This document shows, piece by piece, positions 42,879-55,000 of a stretch of DNA of 64,000 nucleotides. Source of the stretch: Rhabdophis nuchalis (lineage: Eukaryota > Chordata > Lepidosauria > Squamata > Natricidae); the NCBI GenBank assembly GCA_039707465.1, contig CM077658.1, forward strand, positions 15,997,574 to 16,061,573, written 5' to 3'. The translations under genes and the position numbers were made by a program. A model generated the notes under the pieces. It did not search any database. It was not told where the DNA came from and saw only the letters and a program-made list of their open reading frames with translations. Position 1 is the stretch's first letter. Every line of letters starts with the position of its first letter.

Positions 42879-44544
42879 TTATCTATTTAATCTATCTTCA
42901 TCCATCCATTGTTCAGCTCACAGATAGACAGGCAAGCAGACAGACAGATAGATAGAAAGACCAGTTCTATAAAGAGTCAGAGAGAGGCTGTTACAACTTT
43001 TACTATAGTTACATAAATGATTTGATGATTTGATAACTTCTAGTTAAGTGGCAGGGAAGTTCTAATGTGACGTTTGCAATGAAAGTTGCCAAAATTTACC
43101 TTGCTGTCAGTAACTGACCACCTATGGTAACTCCAAACTGATGTATAATTGCATCTGTCTACTTTAGATAGCTAGAAGACTAATAAAAATTCATTCTGAC
43201 GAACATGATCTATTATTTATACCAATGGAGCTTTCTTTTGCTGAAAGAACTCATTGTATTCTTAGAAATATCTTCAGAATCCATAATGGTCTACTTGAGG
43301 AAATTCTTCATGGAGAAGAAAATAATGGAGGGCATATATACATTTGAATTGCATCCAAATTTTCATGAGAATCAACAGATCACCTCCTGTAATTCTAATA
43401 GCTACTAATTTATTGGTATCAGTAAGCAGCCATTATTTTAAAGCACAACAAAGAAATACCCACATATGAGAAACGGTAAAGGTAATCAACATTAAAGGTT
43501 GTTTATCTCCATGGTCAAGGTAAATTAATTCTGACTATTTATAATGAACTCCTGGTCTGGATCCAAATTCCATATCCCATTACACCAGGCAAAAAAGCCG
43601 TAATCTTTGTCATATTAAAAGGCACATATGTAGGGTTTGTTCAGAAGTGTAAAAAAGACCATTAGAACAGTCATATGGCTGAGATGAGGAATTAATTCCA
43701 GATTGTTACGGGTGTACTAATAGCAGCAAAATCATGGCTCTCTCCCAAAACAGCAAGAAACGGTAATTTCAAAGAAAAATGCCAATAGTCTATTACTCAA
43801 AAAGCCTTCTGCTCATCCCGCTATGCGATGTTTTATTGTTTTGTGTATTTGTGTGGCTGTTATTTGCACGCAGATGCAAATAGAAAATGTATCACACATG
43901 CAAACATTCATTGACGCTAAGATTCAGAGAAAGACCCAAGAAATAAGGATAGTCCAGCCGTAAGCATTAAAAGCTACCAAAGGGGCAATAAATCAAAGCC
44001 CAAAGGATATCTATTTCTTTTCAATGCAATGTAAACCAGCAAATAAATAAATTAGAAATGTGCAGGCAAATGCAAAATTTACTCCCTGGGTTTTTTATTT
44101 TTTTTCCTTCCAATTATTATCAGGATTATTTTGGCAGTACTCAAAAATTATTTGGAGGTTTCATCCCAGAAGGGAAACATTCAGTCACAATTTGCTTTCC
44201 AGATGTTTTGAAGTTCATGTAAATCAATGTGGCCCAAGGCAAAGAGCTGTGGGATGTATCATCACAAATAGCTAGGAGGCACCAGGTTACCCATTTCTAA
44301 AAAAAGCATCAAGCTTGGCTAAGTAGTGATTTGGCACAAGGTAAGGTGACTTCAGAAACTCAAATGGAAGCTCCTATAATAGCACAGATCACTTGAACAA
44401 AACATCTATGCTATCAACCAGGTGAGGATTTTCCAAGTAGCATGGATGCAGTTGAGAATTCTGGCACTGAAACCACATCTGATCAACTGGACAGTTGAGG
44501 AAGTGACAATAAACTAAATTAGAAAGAACCATCATAAGAATGGA
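42879..44544. other. Unique DNA, no gene seen
   Basis: A short GACA/GATA run at 42930-42955. Otherwise no repeat or gene recognised in about 1.6 kb. Confidence 0.4.
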
Positions 44545-44935
44545 ATGGAATTGAACAGAATAGAGTAGAATAACAGAGTTGGAAGGGATCTTGGAGGTCT
44601 TCTAGTCCAATCCCCTGTTTAGGCAGGAAACCTATACTACTTCAGACAAATGGTTATCCAATCTCTTCTTACAAACTTCCAGTGTTGGAACATTCACAAC
44701 CTCTGGAGGGAAGTTGTTCCACTGATTAATTGTTCTAACTATCAGGAAATTTCTCCTTAGTTCTAAGTTGCTCCTCTCCTTGATTAGTTTCCACCCATTG
44801 CTTCTTGTCCTGCCTTCAGGTGCTTTGGAGAATAGGTTGACTTCTCCCTCTTCCTTGTGGCAGCTCTTGAGATATTGAAACACTGCTATCAGGTCACCCC
44901 AGAAGATGTGGAGAGACCTGGCCCATGGAATCATG
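44545..44935 (-). mobile_element. CR1 LINE 3' fragment
   Basis: The minus-strand frame encodes the C-terminal ORF2 of CR1 (GDLIAVFQYLK, RRNFLIVRTINQWN, LEVCKKRLDNHL) and continues into the CR1 3' UTR with GATCCCTTCCAACTCTG and an ATTCTATTC-like end. Confidence 0.92.
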
Positions 44936-44940
44936 GAGAG

Positions 44941-45072
44941 CAGTGGTGGGATTCAAATAATTTAACAACCGGTTCTCTAATGATTTCTTCCAACAACCAG
45001 TTCACCAAACTGCTCAGAAACCTAACAACCGCTTCTCCTGAAGTGGTGCGAACTGGCTGAATCCCACCATTG
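44941..45072. mobile_element. Short hAT MITE
   Basis: 132 bp with 15-bp inverted ends CAGTGGTGGGATTCA and TGAATCCCACCATTG (14 of 15 paired) and AACAACCGGTTCTC inside. It is related to the larger MITEs at 32469 and 51552. Its target duplication is degraded (about 5 of 8). Confidence 0.85.
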
Positions 45073-45446
45073 ACTAAGAGATGGACATGAATGAATGGAT
45101 ATCATCATCACCTTCATCATCCATTAGAACATGTGTTCCTGAAGAAATATTAGAAGGGAACCATCAACAAATGGGTTCTCCTATAAGATTTCCAAAGTGT
45201 AAGAACAAAACCAAAAATCTGACTGAATAGGGTAGAAGGGAGATGTAAGCCCTTATGCACTCATTAATCAAATGTTTCAGAAATCTTCAAGACAGGTGTG
45301 TAACTGTCCATCCCATCTGAAGGAATAACAGAAGAAATCAAAATGCAATAGAGAAATTCACAGGGTGAGATCCGTACATAGAAAAGGAGTCAAACACAAC
45401 ACTTCGGATGAAAGATTCACTTTGTAGGCATTGACAACCATTTCTC
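45073..45446. other. Unique DNA
   Basis: No gene. Short ATCATCATC-type run near 45100. Confidence 0.35.
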
Positions 45447-45665
45447 ATAGAATAGAATAACAGTGAAGGGACCTTGGAGGCCTTCTAGTCCAACCCCATT
45501 GAGGCAGGAAACCCTACACCACTTCAGACAAATGGTTATCTAACATCTTCTTTGAAAACTTCCAGTGTTGGAGCATTCACAACTTCTGGAGGCAACTTCT
45601 GTTCCACCGATTAATTGTTCTCATTGTCAGGAAATGTCTCCTCAGTTCTAAGTTGCTTCCTCAAC
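45447..45665 (-). mobile_element. CR1 LINE 3' fragment, shorter copy
   Basis: Matches 44560-44780 closely (CTTCTAGTCCAACCCC, CTTCAGACAAATGGTTATC, TTCCAGTGTTGGAGCATTC), but the coding part is nearly all missing. Confidence 0.9.
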
Positions 45666-46349
45666 TTCCCACCATTTGTGAGGGGAACATCTACCTGCGA
45701 TTCTGTGTCCCAAAGCCAGGGATGAAGTTCAAAAGCATAGTGGTAAATAAGAAGGTCTTTGGGAACTGTTCCCGTTTTCCAAATTTGGCACCGCATTACA
45801 ACAAGCGATAACATGGCTAGTGACTACTGCTGTGCATTTAGATTTCCCTCCTCTCTCTTCAATAAACTTCTGGCATATTTTTATTCTGCACAGCAAATAT
45901 TCTCAAATACTGTATATATTACCCAGTAGTCCAGAATGGCCCTAAAGCAGGAACATAATAATATGGATGGCGGAAAATGCTGAATAAATGCATTTGTCCA
46001 ATATACAATAATGGCTTTGATGAAGCTATTCTGCTTTATGAGTCTCACAATATACATTTCAAAGGGGGGGGGAGGAATAGAGCCCTCTCCCCCATTGGTA
46101 GACCCACTGAAATGGCTGCTACTGACTGCGCTCCCATAATGAAAGTTTTCGGGAGCTTTTAGGATGAGAACGTATCCCGGGGATAACCGAAGAGGTGTTA
46201 AAAAACATCCTGCTCACTAAATAACAACATTCTATAAAGTTCCATTGGCCGGATTAGAGCAAAATGAGTAACTTTTGCACCCGAGAGGAAAGATTGCCTG
46301 GAAATGTCTCCTGGATGGTTGAAAATGCTGCTTACAACAGAGCTAAGGT
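45666..46349. other. Unique DNA, no gene seen
   Basis: No recognised feature. Confidence 0.35.
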
Positions 46350-46666
46350 TAAGGTAAAGGTTCCCCTCGCACATATGGGCTAGTCGTTCCCAACTCTAGG
46401 GGGCGGTGGTCATCTCCATTTCAAAGCTGAAGAGCCAGCTCTGTCCAAAGACATCTCCAGGGTCATGTGGCCGGCATGACTCAATGCAGAAGGGGCATGG
46501 AACACTGTCCCTGTTTTTTCTACTTGCAATTTTACATGCTTTTGAATTACTAGTTGGCAGAAGCTGGGACAAGTAACAGGCGTTCACTCCATTATGCGGT
46601 GCTAGGGATTCAACCTGCTGATCTTTCTGATCGACAAGCTCAGCATCTTAGCCACTGAGCTACCAC
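46350..46666 (-). mobile_element. Sauria-type SINE (family 2), full length
   Basis: Begins with the end segment AAGGTAAAGGTTCCCCTCGC at left and finishes with the tRNA-like head (GCTCAGTGGCTAAGATG on the minus strand) at right. The B box is weak. Confidence 0.92.
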
Positions 46667-46750
46667 AACAGAGGTAGAAGGACAGAAAGATCAAATAAGT
46701 GGCTTCACTTTGGTTTTTAACATTTAACAAAATGTGGTTGTGGTGTTGAG

Positions 46751-46838
<88 letters not shown>
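46751..46838 (+). repeat. (AG)n microsatellite
   Basis: About 44 uninterrupted AG units. The Arg-Glu repeat frames are artefacts. Confidence 0.97.
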
Positions 46839-46840
<2 letters not shown>

Positions 46841-47019
46841 CTGCATTTGTACAATTTTAAAATATAAAACCTTCATAATGCTTCACTGCTTCTTCTCATC
46901 TCGGGATCATAGCTGGAAAGGCCTTCTTGTAGACATAGTAGCATAGCAAACAGAAAGATCCATTTCAGAACTAAATTTGTTTAACAAAAGGAAGGACTAG
47001 GGGTGAGAAGAGAGCAGTC

Positions 47020-47345
47020 TTCCCATATTTGAGGGCTGTCACTCCTAAGAGGAGATAGACCCATTCTCCAAAGCACCTGAGGGCAGGGCAAGAGGTAATA
47101 GGTGGAAGCTCATCAAGATCCAACCTAGAATTCAAGAGAAATTTCCTGACAGTGAGAACAATTAACCAGTCGAATACATTACCTCTGGAAGTTGTGGGTG
47201 TACTTTCACTGAGGTTTTCAAAAAGTCGCTGGACAAGGATTTGTCAGGCATGGTACAGGGGTCTCCTATTCGAGTATGGAAATGAACTTGAAGACATCTC
47301 AGGTCTCTTCCAACTCGGTTATTCTGTGTTCAGTTCAACCCTGAT
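47020..47345 (+). mobile_element. CR1 LINE 3' fragment
   Basis: AGACCCATTCTCCAAAGCAC, GAGAACAATTAACCAGTCG and GTCTCTTCCAACTCGG follow the CR1 C-terminal coding region and 3' UTR on the plus strand. Confidence 0.88.
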
Positions 47346-48719
47346 TGGACCCTGATTTTATGGCGCATTGGAAGAACCCAAAGAAAGGGCAAGCAGGGAA
47401 GTTTTCTTGTAACAGCATATAATATGGCTACGTGTTTCTCTTCAAATGATTTTGGAAGGATTTCCCGTGCCATAAGCCATTTCTCAGAAAAGATTGTAGG
47501 CCCATGATGGTGAACCTATGGCACGAAATTGCAGCTTCCGGCAATAACATCAAGCGGAACTGCAAAAAGCTGCACTACTCGGAACATCATATATCTTAAG
47601 AAGGTATTTGGTTGATACCTAGGATGCTGGCAGCAACCCGTATCATCCATTAGTACCAGTCAATGGTATTTGTGATGCCTTTTTGAATGTTCAGTTGACA
47701 GTGTTTCATGTTTAATGAATAAAGTAGGTGGTGGTGGTGGTGGTGGTGATGATGATGATGTAAAGATCAGTTCTTGTTGACTTGTGCTGGAAGAGGTCAA
47801 TGAACTTGGCCTGGTGCCCTGGAAAACATCCTCCTTGAAAATGCTATAGCCGCCATCTTTACACTTTCTCATCGTTAATCCATGAAAAGCCAGAGATACC
47901 CTCAGTACTCTGCCATGTGGGGCACTTCTGCCCCTTCCTCATCTCCCACCAGCAGTTTCAACATCTGGGAACCTCTCTTATAAGAGAGAGACAGAGACAG
48001 AGACAGAGAGAAAAATGTAAAATGTTTGTTTGTGGCAGAGTTTGAGTGCCACTTCTGACCCTTTAGGCTAAAACCACCCCATACAAAAAAATAATGGAGA
48101 AGGTGGAAGGGATTTTTCCCCTCCCTTCTCCTCCTCCTCCGCCCCCGTATCAACCCCTCCCTCTCCAAAAACAAAACAAACAAAAAATACACCCCTTCCC
48201 ACAACAAGCTTGGCAAAGCCACATGACTTGCCTCGTACTATCTCCCTGGTGTTTTCAGTACTATTTTGGCAGAGTGTCAGAATTACTGTTATATAAATTC
48301 CATCTGATGCCAGAACTACCATCTGTGAGGAAAACTGTGTTCACCCACGTCTGCCGGCAAAGACATTCCCTTAGAAACGAGGGAGGAAGCGAGAGCTCAG
48401 GAGAGGAGGGGAAGGAAAAGAAGCAAGAGAAGGAGGCTTTTCGCATTATTATAGGAGGGTTGATAATATTATTCATTGGCCAAATGTTTTGGATTTGCTC
48501 TTCAATGATGCATGCGTGTGTGTGTGCACACACACACACACACACACCCATAGGAGAAAAATGCCCCATGTCTTTCTTAGAATCAGCTCCTTCATATCAG
48601 CACCTGATAGGCTGCAGAGTCTCTAATGACTTTCAGATGTTCAGAAGAAGAAATGCCCGCTATGGGATAAAATAAAAATTAAAAAAAAACAAAGATCATT
48701 TTTAAAAAATGGGGGGGAG
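47346..48719. other. Unique DNA with short tandem repeats
   Basis: (GGT)/(GAT) run at 47727-47760, (TG)/(CA) run at 48507-48548. 47505-47530 carries a hAT-like head (GATGGTGAACCTATGGCAC) also seen at 59693. A 193-codon frame at 48094-48675 crosses pyrimidine and CA repeats and has no domain, so I do not call it a gene. Confidence 0.45.
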
Positions 48720-49345
48720 GGAAAAAAGAAAATGAGAGAGAGGGGAGAGTGGAGAGAGAGAGAGAAGGAGAGAAAGAAAGGAGAGAGAGAAGGAGAGAAA
48801 GAGAGAGGAGAGAGAGAAAGGAGAGAGAAAGAGAGGATAGAAAGAGAGCGGGAGAGAAGGAGAGGGAGGAAGGGGGAGAGAGGGGCGGTAAAGAGAGAGA
48901 AGGAGAAAAAGGAGAGAGAGAGAAAGGAGAGAGAGAAGGAGAAAAAGAGAGAGGAGAGAGACAGCGAGAAAGAGAGGGTAGAAAGAGAGAGAGAGAAGGA
49001 GAAAAAGAAAGGAGAGAGAGAAGGAGAGAAAGAGAGAGGAGAGAGAGAAAGGAGAGAGAAAGAGAGGATAGAAAGAGAGCAGGAGAGAAGGAGAAGGAGA
49101 AAGGGGGAGAGAGGGGGGTAAAGAGAGAGAAGGAGAAAAAGGAGAGAGAGAAAAAGGAGAGAGAGAAGGAGAAAAAGAGAGAGGAGAGAGACAGGAGCGA
49201 GAAAGAGAGGATAGAAAGAGAGAAGGAGAGGGAGGAAGGGGGAGAGGAAAGGGAGGGAGAAAAGGAGAGGGAGGGGAGGGAGAGGAAGAGAGGAAGGAAG
49301 GGGGAGTGGGAGATAAAGGGAGAGAGGGAGAGAGGGTGGGAGAAT
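48720..49345 (+). repeat. 600-bp polypurine tract with 230-bp higher-order unit
   Basis: Almost pure A/G for about 620 bases. The words AGAGGATAGAAAGAGAGC (48830s and 49062) and GGTAAAGAGAGAGAAGGAG (48887 and 49117) recur at a spacing of 230, so a unit of that length is duplicated about 2.3 times. The complementary S/L/F-rich frame of 273 codons is not a gene. Confidence 0.93.
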
Positions 49346-50317
49346 TTTTATCATGACTCTTTCATTTATATATTTATTCCCGTGGTCCCTTCCTTCCTCT
49401 CTGTCAAGCCAATTGCGCTCTGAAGGTGGCCTTGCTCCCAAATGGATACCAATGCCAAACAAACAAACAAATAAATAAAAAGGAACCAGGGCTAAAACGC
49501 TACAGTTGCTGACACTGTCATATGTTTCCTGAGAAAAGCCAATCTAAAAAGTATGAAAAGGAATCTCTTTCAAACTGTGTCTGATTATGTCCGTACGTGT
49601 ATGGGTGCGTACTTGCGCCTCTCCCTGGGCATCTCCGTATGGACGTTCTTGTTCCAGAAGGTTACCCAGGAATCTCCAATCCATAGTTCACCTTGTCCAG
49701 GAACAGAAATATGTGAGGTTGCCTTAATTGTATATATTTGTCCCCATTTTTGCTATTTCTGATAACCTCTGTGTTTTGTTTTGTTTTGTTTTGGGTCCCT
49801 CCCCCCCCCCCCCAGCAAACACATCTGCTTCTAAACTGCTGGTTTCTTCACCTCCTTCCCACCCCCATCTCTTTCTTTAAAAGCTGTGCTTTCGGAATCA
49901 CTGTCTCTGTGCTTGATTGCCTGTTTTAGATTAGAGATTTTAGCAAGACACAAAGAATCCAGGGTGCACATCAGCCGTACATATGAGAAGCCGCAGAAGG
50001 AATAAGCAGTAAAGCGCACGGCACCATCTGGCCTCAAAAAAAAAAAAAAAAATAGCCTGCATATTCTGAAGCCTTACATGTGATTGAGTGTGAAAACACC
50101 CCCAAATTATGGGATCTTAAAGTAGAGCAATAGACACTAGTGGACGGGGATCGCTGTTGTTGGTTCTCCCACACTATGGGTTTCACTTCCTTTCAGTTGC
50201 ACCTTCCCCTTCCACCAAGCAACCCCTCAATTCATCATCAACAGTGGGCCACTAACACGGAGGACATGTTAACTGGTCCTCCATAGGATTCCATGTTGTG
50301 GGTTTTGAACAGCAGGA
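49346..50317. other. Unique DNA, no gene seen
   Basis: (GTTTT)n near 49777 and a C run at 49801. No gene recognised. Confidence 0.4.
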
Positions 50318-50705
50318 TATACTGTGTTTTTCAGACTGTAAGACGCAACGGAGTATAAGACGCACCAAGATTTTGAAGAGGTAAATTAAAAAAAACCCAC
50401 ATTTTTGCATTCTGCAGGCCTACCAAACCGTCTGCATGTGCCGTTTTTGGCATGCATAGGCTTTGGGAGGCTTTTAGAGTGCTCCTGGGGGCAAAAATGA
50501 GCAAAAAGCCAACCCTTTTCAGCCTCCAGGAGCACTTTGCAGGCCTCCTAAACCTTCTGCACATCCATTTTTGTGAAATGGGTGCACGGGGCTGGGGTTT
50601 TGGGAGGCCAAAAATGCTGTATTCAGTGTATAAGACGCAGATTTTTACCCTCTTTTTTTTTTTTAGGGAAAAGGGTGCGTCTTATACTCTGAAAAATACG
50701 GTATA
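50318..50705. mobile_element. TIR element ending in AAGACGC
   Basis: TATACTGTGTTTTTCAGA at left and the complement of TATACCGTATTTTTCAGA at right form 29-bp inverted ends with about 25 matches, both finishing in AAGACGC inward. About 388 bp with no transposase. The flanks are TA, as expected of Tc1/mariner-like elements, but the class is uncertain. Confidence 0.8.
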
Positions 50706-51543
50706 CTGGATCCCCAGCCATAAACTCTTTCAAAGTTCTTGTTAATCCAAAAATGTTAAAAAAAAGAAGAGGTGGCCCTCCCAATTCTGCCTCCACCAGG
50801 AATGAGGGATCAATGACTAATGCAACCCTCTAACGAGATAACCTAAAAGGTACTTGCAGTTTACGGAGCCTAGTAGAATACATGTCAGTTCTGCTTTCAT
50901 AGAGTAAATATGTATTTTGGTAAGCAGTAATCCCAGGAGTGGGCTGCTACAGGCTCGCCCAGGTTTTTATGGCCAGTTTGGAGAACATCCAAATCCCACC
51001 CCTGGCTGGCCACGGCCACCCCACCTCTCCCACACTTTCCCTCCCAGGAGTCTCTGCGCGGCGCATTTTGGATGCAAGGTAAGTGCCGTGCCCGTGCGGA
51101 GACTCAAGGAGTGGAAAAATGGGCCTTCTGGAAGTTCCAGAAGCCCACCACTGAATAATCCCTTTAAAAAAAAAAAAACACCACCAAACCCATCTTTTGT
51201 CTCCATGAAAAGAAAAGAGGTGCCACCATGTTTTGAAAAATTGATCAGATCCTAAGTTTAAAAGGAATTTAAAAAAAAATATTTGTCCTTCAAAGACAGC
51301 TTTGAATATTTACTTTCTTATATTTAGGAGTCTAGTTATTAAACTTTTCCATAGAAGTATTTGAAAAGGGGTATCCTATGCCTTCTTAGCTGTTTGTTTG
51401 TTTTCCAAAACCAAACTTTGGTTTCCTTCAATCTTTCTGCAGATGTTTTGGTATTTAGTCTACTCATCATTTGTGTTCCCTTTTTCTGACCATGTTACAG
51501 TGGGGCAAGAATTGGACAGAAGACTCAGACCAAAGCAAAACAG
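50706..51543. other. Unique DNA, no gene seen
   Basis: 50930-51010 contains phrases (CAGGAGTGGGCTGCTAC, CAAATCCCACCCCTGGCTGG) that resemble further hAT MITE ends, but the element cannot be delimited. Confidence 0.4.
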
Positions 51544-51551
51544 GAAAGAAT

Positions 51552-52126
51552 CGGAGGTGGTAGTCATCCAGTTCTGACAGATTCCAGAGAACCGGTAGCA
51601 GAAATTTTGAGCAGTTTGGAGAACCAGCAAATAGGCTGGCCCCGCCCCTGCTGCCTCCCAGCCTCCCTGCTGATCGACTTTTGTTGCCCCGAACAGAAGA
51701 ACAGAGCTGGAAAGCAGGTTAGTGGGACGGGGAGGGAATGGGGATTTTGCAGTATCCTTCCACTGCCACACCCACAAAGCGATGCCCACAGAACCAGAAG
51801 TAAAAAATGTTGAATCCCACTGTTAAGTTCGCAGGAATTCAGTCCGAGACAGGCTAGTCATTGAACAGGTTTATTGCAAATAGCAAGAACTATATACAGG
51901 AACAACAAGAGATCAGTGCAACTGAGACTTCCCCACTTTGATAGCTTTTTATGGGTTTCCCTAAAGCGGGAAAAACCTGAGCCAGACAGAAAGTCTGGCC
52001 CGGCCAGCCGCGTCTCAGCCAATCAGACGCGACTGGCTGTTACAGTGTTTCACAAACCTCCGGGTCAACCTTGGTTCCCCAGACTGAATGTCTGTGCGTA
52101 GGTTGAAAACATAACACCCACCACTG
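51552..52126. mobile_element. hAT MITE split by a solo LTR
   Basis: Starts CGGAGGTGGTAGTCATCC and ends with a terminus that was AATCCCACCACTG before the LTR split it. Target duplication GAAAGAAT / GAAAAAAT (51544-51551, 52127-52134), 7 of 8. The interior (GGCTGGCCCCGCCCC, GGGAATGGGGATTTTGCAG, GATGCCCACAGAACC) aligns with 32469-33244 and has a single copy of the 41-bp minisatellite unit. Confidence 0.9.
51821..52116 (-). mobile_element. Solo LTR, family B, inside the MITE
   Basis: On the minus strand: 296 bp starting TGTTATG and ending CTTAACA, with the exact 5-bp duplication CCCAC at 51816-51820 and 52117-52121. It has a TATA-like CATAAAAAG and a poly(A) signal AATAAA upstream of CTGTTCAATG. 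Inverted end bases and a 5-bp duplication fit an LTR retroelement. It is unrelated to family A. No coding remains. Confidence 0.93.
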
Positions 52127-52134
52127 GAAAAAAT

Positions 52135-52559
52135 GATCATATCTCAATTCCATATTGCCTTCTTTGCAGTCACACAATTACATTTAAATAAGTAAGTAAA
52201 TCTTTGTCTTCTCCTAACTTCCTGTTTCACCTCTCTGAGCATTGTTTGGCCAGATCTTATACTTACATTTAGTTCTATGTGCATATATTATAATTTTCAT
52301 GGAGCTATCAGCACATAACTTCCACCCACAGTATCCAAGCAACTAATAGACTGTGATGTCTTTGATCCTTGGTTCATAAGATGATGAATACAGAGTCCTG
52401 TTTTGACTGTTTAATTATCATGTTTAATTATCATGTTTAATTTTGCATGCTCTACTCTTAAGTTTGCTTCAACATTATATGGTTAACGTTTTTCATGATT
52501 TTTATGATTATGTTTTGCTTTGGTTGTCTATTGCCTAGTGTTACACTATTTGAGTTGGA
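52135..52559. other. Unique DNA, no gene seen
   Basis: TTTAATTATCATG occurs three times near 52410-52440 as a small tandem. No other feature. Confidence 0.35.
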
Positions 52560-52800
52560 TGATCACACCCAATTTATTTTTTCTTTTAATGACCCCGTAA
52601 TCCCTTGCATCAGCGTAGAAGAGTTGGAGCAACTGAATGGAGCTGAGAGTTTACTGGCCAGATGCCCTTCCTGTCTCCAATGCAGAGTTTGCAGCAGATA
52701 TTTTACTCATTGTGCCCAGAGAGAGAAATATCTGCCTCTACCTAGGATAGAACTCACAGCCTCCTGATTGTGATGTGAGAGCTCCACCTCTAGAGCAGCC
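52560..52800 (-). mobile_element. SINE-like tRNA-derived repeat, family 3
   Basis: Minus-strand reading has a B-box-like GTGAGTTCTATCCTAGGTAG, then a body with GGAAGGGCATCTGGCC and an end GGGATTACGGGGTCATTAA, AAGAAAA. Its head matches 30896-30930 and its end matches 26037-26070. Confidence 0.7.
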
Positions 52801-53770
52801 CTATACACCCAATGAAGCCATAAATCACTCTGGGTTCCATGCTTACTTCATGCTTACATCACAATAAAGAAAGACCCAAGGCCAGTGTTGCTCTATCCAT
52901 CCATCCATCCATTCATGGTTCAAGCTGTTGTCTGAGCCTAGGAAATTGATTAGTTAAACGTGTTTTAGAAAAAAATAACCATTCAGGTGTCAAGAGTCCT
53001 GTTGAGGCCTTTCGAGTCATTTTGTAACCCATTCATTCCATAAGCAATTCTAGCCTCTTAGGTCTAAAATCAAAGGCAGGTTTTGGTGAGGAACGAGAGC
53101 TTTGATTTTGCTAAGGATTGTGTCAAAAAGCTGATGCCACCAAAATGGGATGAATTGTGTTGATTTAGCCCAGCTAAAGAAGATGAAGCAGTCTTTAAAA
53201 TAACTTTGGAAAAGGGTGGGTGTAGTAATTGCCATTTTACAGGGTTAGTTATGTTTTTCCTTTTAAAAAGATGATAAACTTTTAAGTTTATTTTTTTTAA
53301 ATCACTTTTTGTTTTAGTTTTAAAAAACAAACTTCCCAGACAGCAGTGGTTTCTATGCATGGTTGGTTTTTATGTCTGCATAGCTTTGTACACAGAATTA
53401 TATTAAAGTTTCATTTATTGAGGTGCTTGCATAACAAAGGAGAATTTTGCTGCCTTAAAAAAAAAAGTACAATCCCTCTGTTGGAAGCACATTACAGTCA
53501 GGGGGAGAAATGCTGAATATGTTGAAGGGAAGAAGGCATAGGTGGAAAGGGTGTGAACATTGAACATTGTCAAAAACAAAAAGTAATCATTGCCAGAAAT
53601 TGTCTTTTTTTATTATTTAGTATTATTATATTTTGGTGCTGTTGTTGTTTTCCGAGTAGACTGAATGACAAGAAAGACTTGTGTGCTTTATAGCCACACT
53701 TGGATAAATAAATAAAGTAAAAATGTAATAGAGGCAGCTCTTTGGGAAGATTAAGATTATCACTATAGAG
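52801..53770. other. Unique DNA, no gene seen
   Basis: Short CCAT run at 52894-52915. No coding evidence. Confidence 0.4.
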
Positions 53771-53888
53771 AAGGGGTGTCCAATCTTGGCAACTTCTGGA
53801 CTTCAACTCCCAGAATTCCCAGCTGGCTGGGGAATCCTGGGAGTTGGAAGTCCACAGGTCTTAAAGTTGCCAAGGTTGGACATTCCTG
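53771..53888. mobile_element. Palindromic hAT-type MITE, diverged
   Basis: AGGGGTGTCCAATCTTGGC at left and GCCAAGGTTGGACATTCCT at right, with CAACTCCCAGAATTCC and its complement inside. Related to the 135-bp palindromes at 17.9 and 18.6 kb but less perfect. The target duplication is not clear. Confidence 0.8.
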
Positions 53889-53926
53889 CTTGTAGAATGT
53901 CCTATAACAAGCTGAGAAGTTGCCTC

Positions 53927-53966
53927 CTTCCTTCCTTCCTTCCTTCCTTCCTTCCTTCCTTCCTTC

Positions 53967-54034
<68 letters not shown>
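53927..54034 (+). repeat. (TTCC)n-(TTAC)n microsatellite
   Basis: About 10 TTCC units then about 16 TTAC units. Confidence 0.95.
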
Positions 54035-55000
54035 TTTCATTTGTCATATTTTAAAAAGGCCCATCTCATCCACTGAGTCAAATCTCTTTCATAAGTCACA
54101 GGCAGGATATGAAGATGGTAGTAATTGGATACTGTGGCTAATTAATGCACAATATCAGTATATTCTAAGCAATCCTATTTTTTTTTAAAAAAAAGATAGA
54201 AGTTTTAGTATTTCTGCCAACATCAAAGCGAAATGCCATCAACTCTATTGGGAACCCTACCGATAGAATCAAATGCAAGTTTAAACCCCCAATAAAGATA
54301 ATATCTAAACGCATTTCTTTTCTTCTTTTTTTTACAAATGCTAAGAGTAAAAGACAAAAAGTCGTAATATTATGACTGCTGTGAAAGAATAACAGTCCAA
54401 AATTCAGTCTGGAAATTGGAAACAAAAAAAAAAAAGAGATTTGAGATTTGCTTCGCTGTTGTTGTTTTGAATTCTTTGGGTATACTTCAAAGGCGTTCTA
54501 ATGTGCTCTCTTGAAAGCTGTGGGGCGGGGTGGGGGCGCAGAGAAAGAGCCTTGATTTGTTTATGAACTGGTGCGTTCTTTTGGTATGAGATATAGACAT
54601 TGACAGCAAATAGACTTTTCCTAATTGAACTGATAGCCTGAAAGGGAACATGCCCTTGGATTTGCACTGGGAGATAGAGCAGTGATTACTTATAATAAAG
54701 GATGTTACTCAACGCCATTCCAATTGTACAGCAAGGACTTTATCATAAGACTCATGTTTAAGTAAATAGTGCCAAATAAGATAAATCCCGTCTTCCAGGA
54801 CCAGCCTAGGCGTATGTTTACACAGTGGCAGAGATACAGGAGAGAAGAGACATTTTGTGGATGGCGTGCCCTGTGTAAAGTATAATAAGAGGGAGCTTGA
54901 GATAACACTGCGTGTTTGTGTAAATCAGTAGTGTGTGGGTTTTGTGTGTGTGTGTGTGTGTGTGTGATCTCCATACTTTGATGGACAGTATATCAAAGCG
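54035..55000. other. Unique DNA with a (TG)n run
   Basis: (TG)n at 54936-54966. No gene. Confidence 0.4.

Noticed and set aside
48094..48675. 193-codon plus-strand frame
   Set aside because: Crosses CCTCCT and CA repeats, has no recognisable domain and no splice or start context better than chance.
48641..49462. 273-codon Ser/Leu/Phe/Pro-rich frame and complementary Arg/Glu/Gly/Lys frames
   Set aside because: Frames through polypurine low-complexity DNA. No domain, and composition follows from the repeat.
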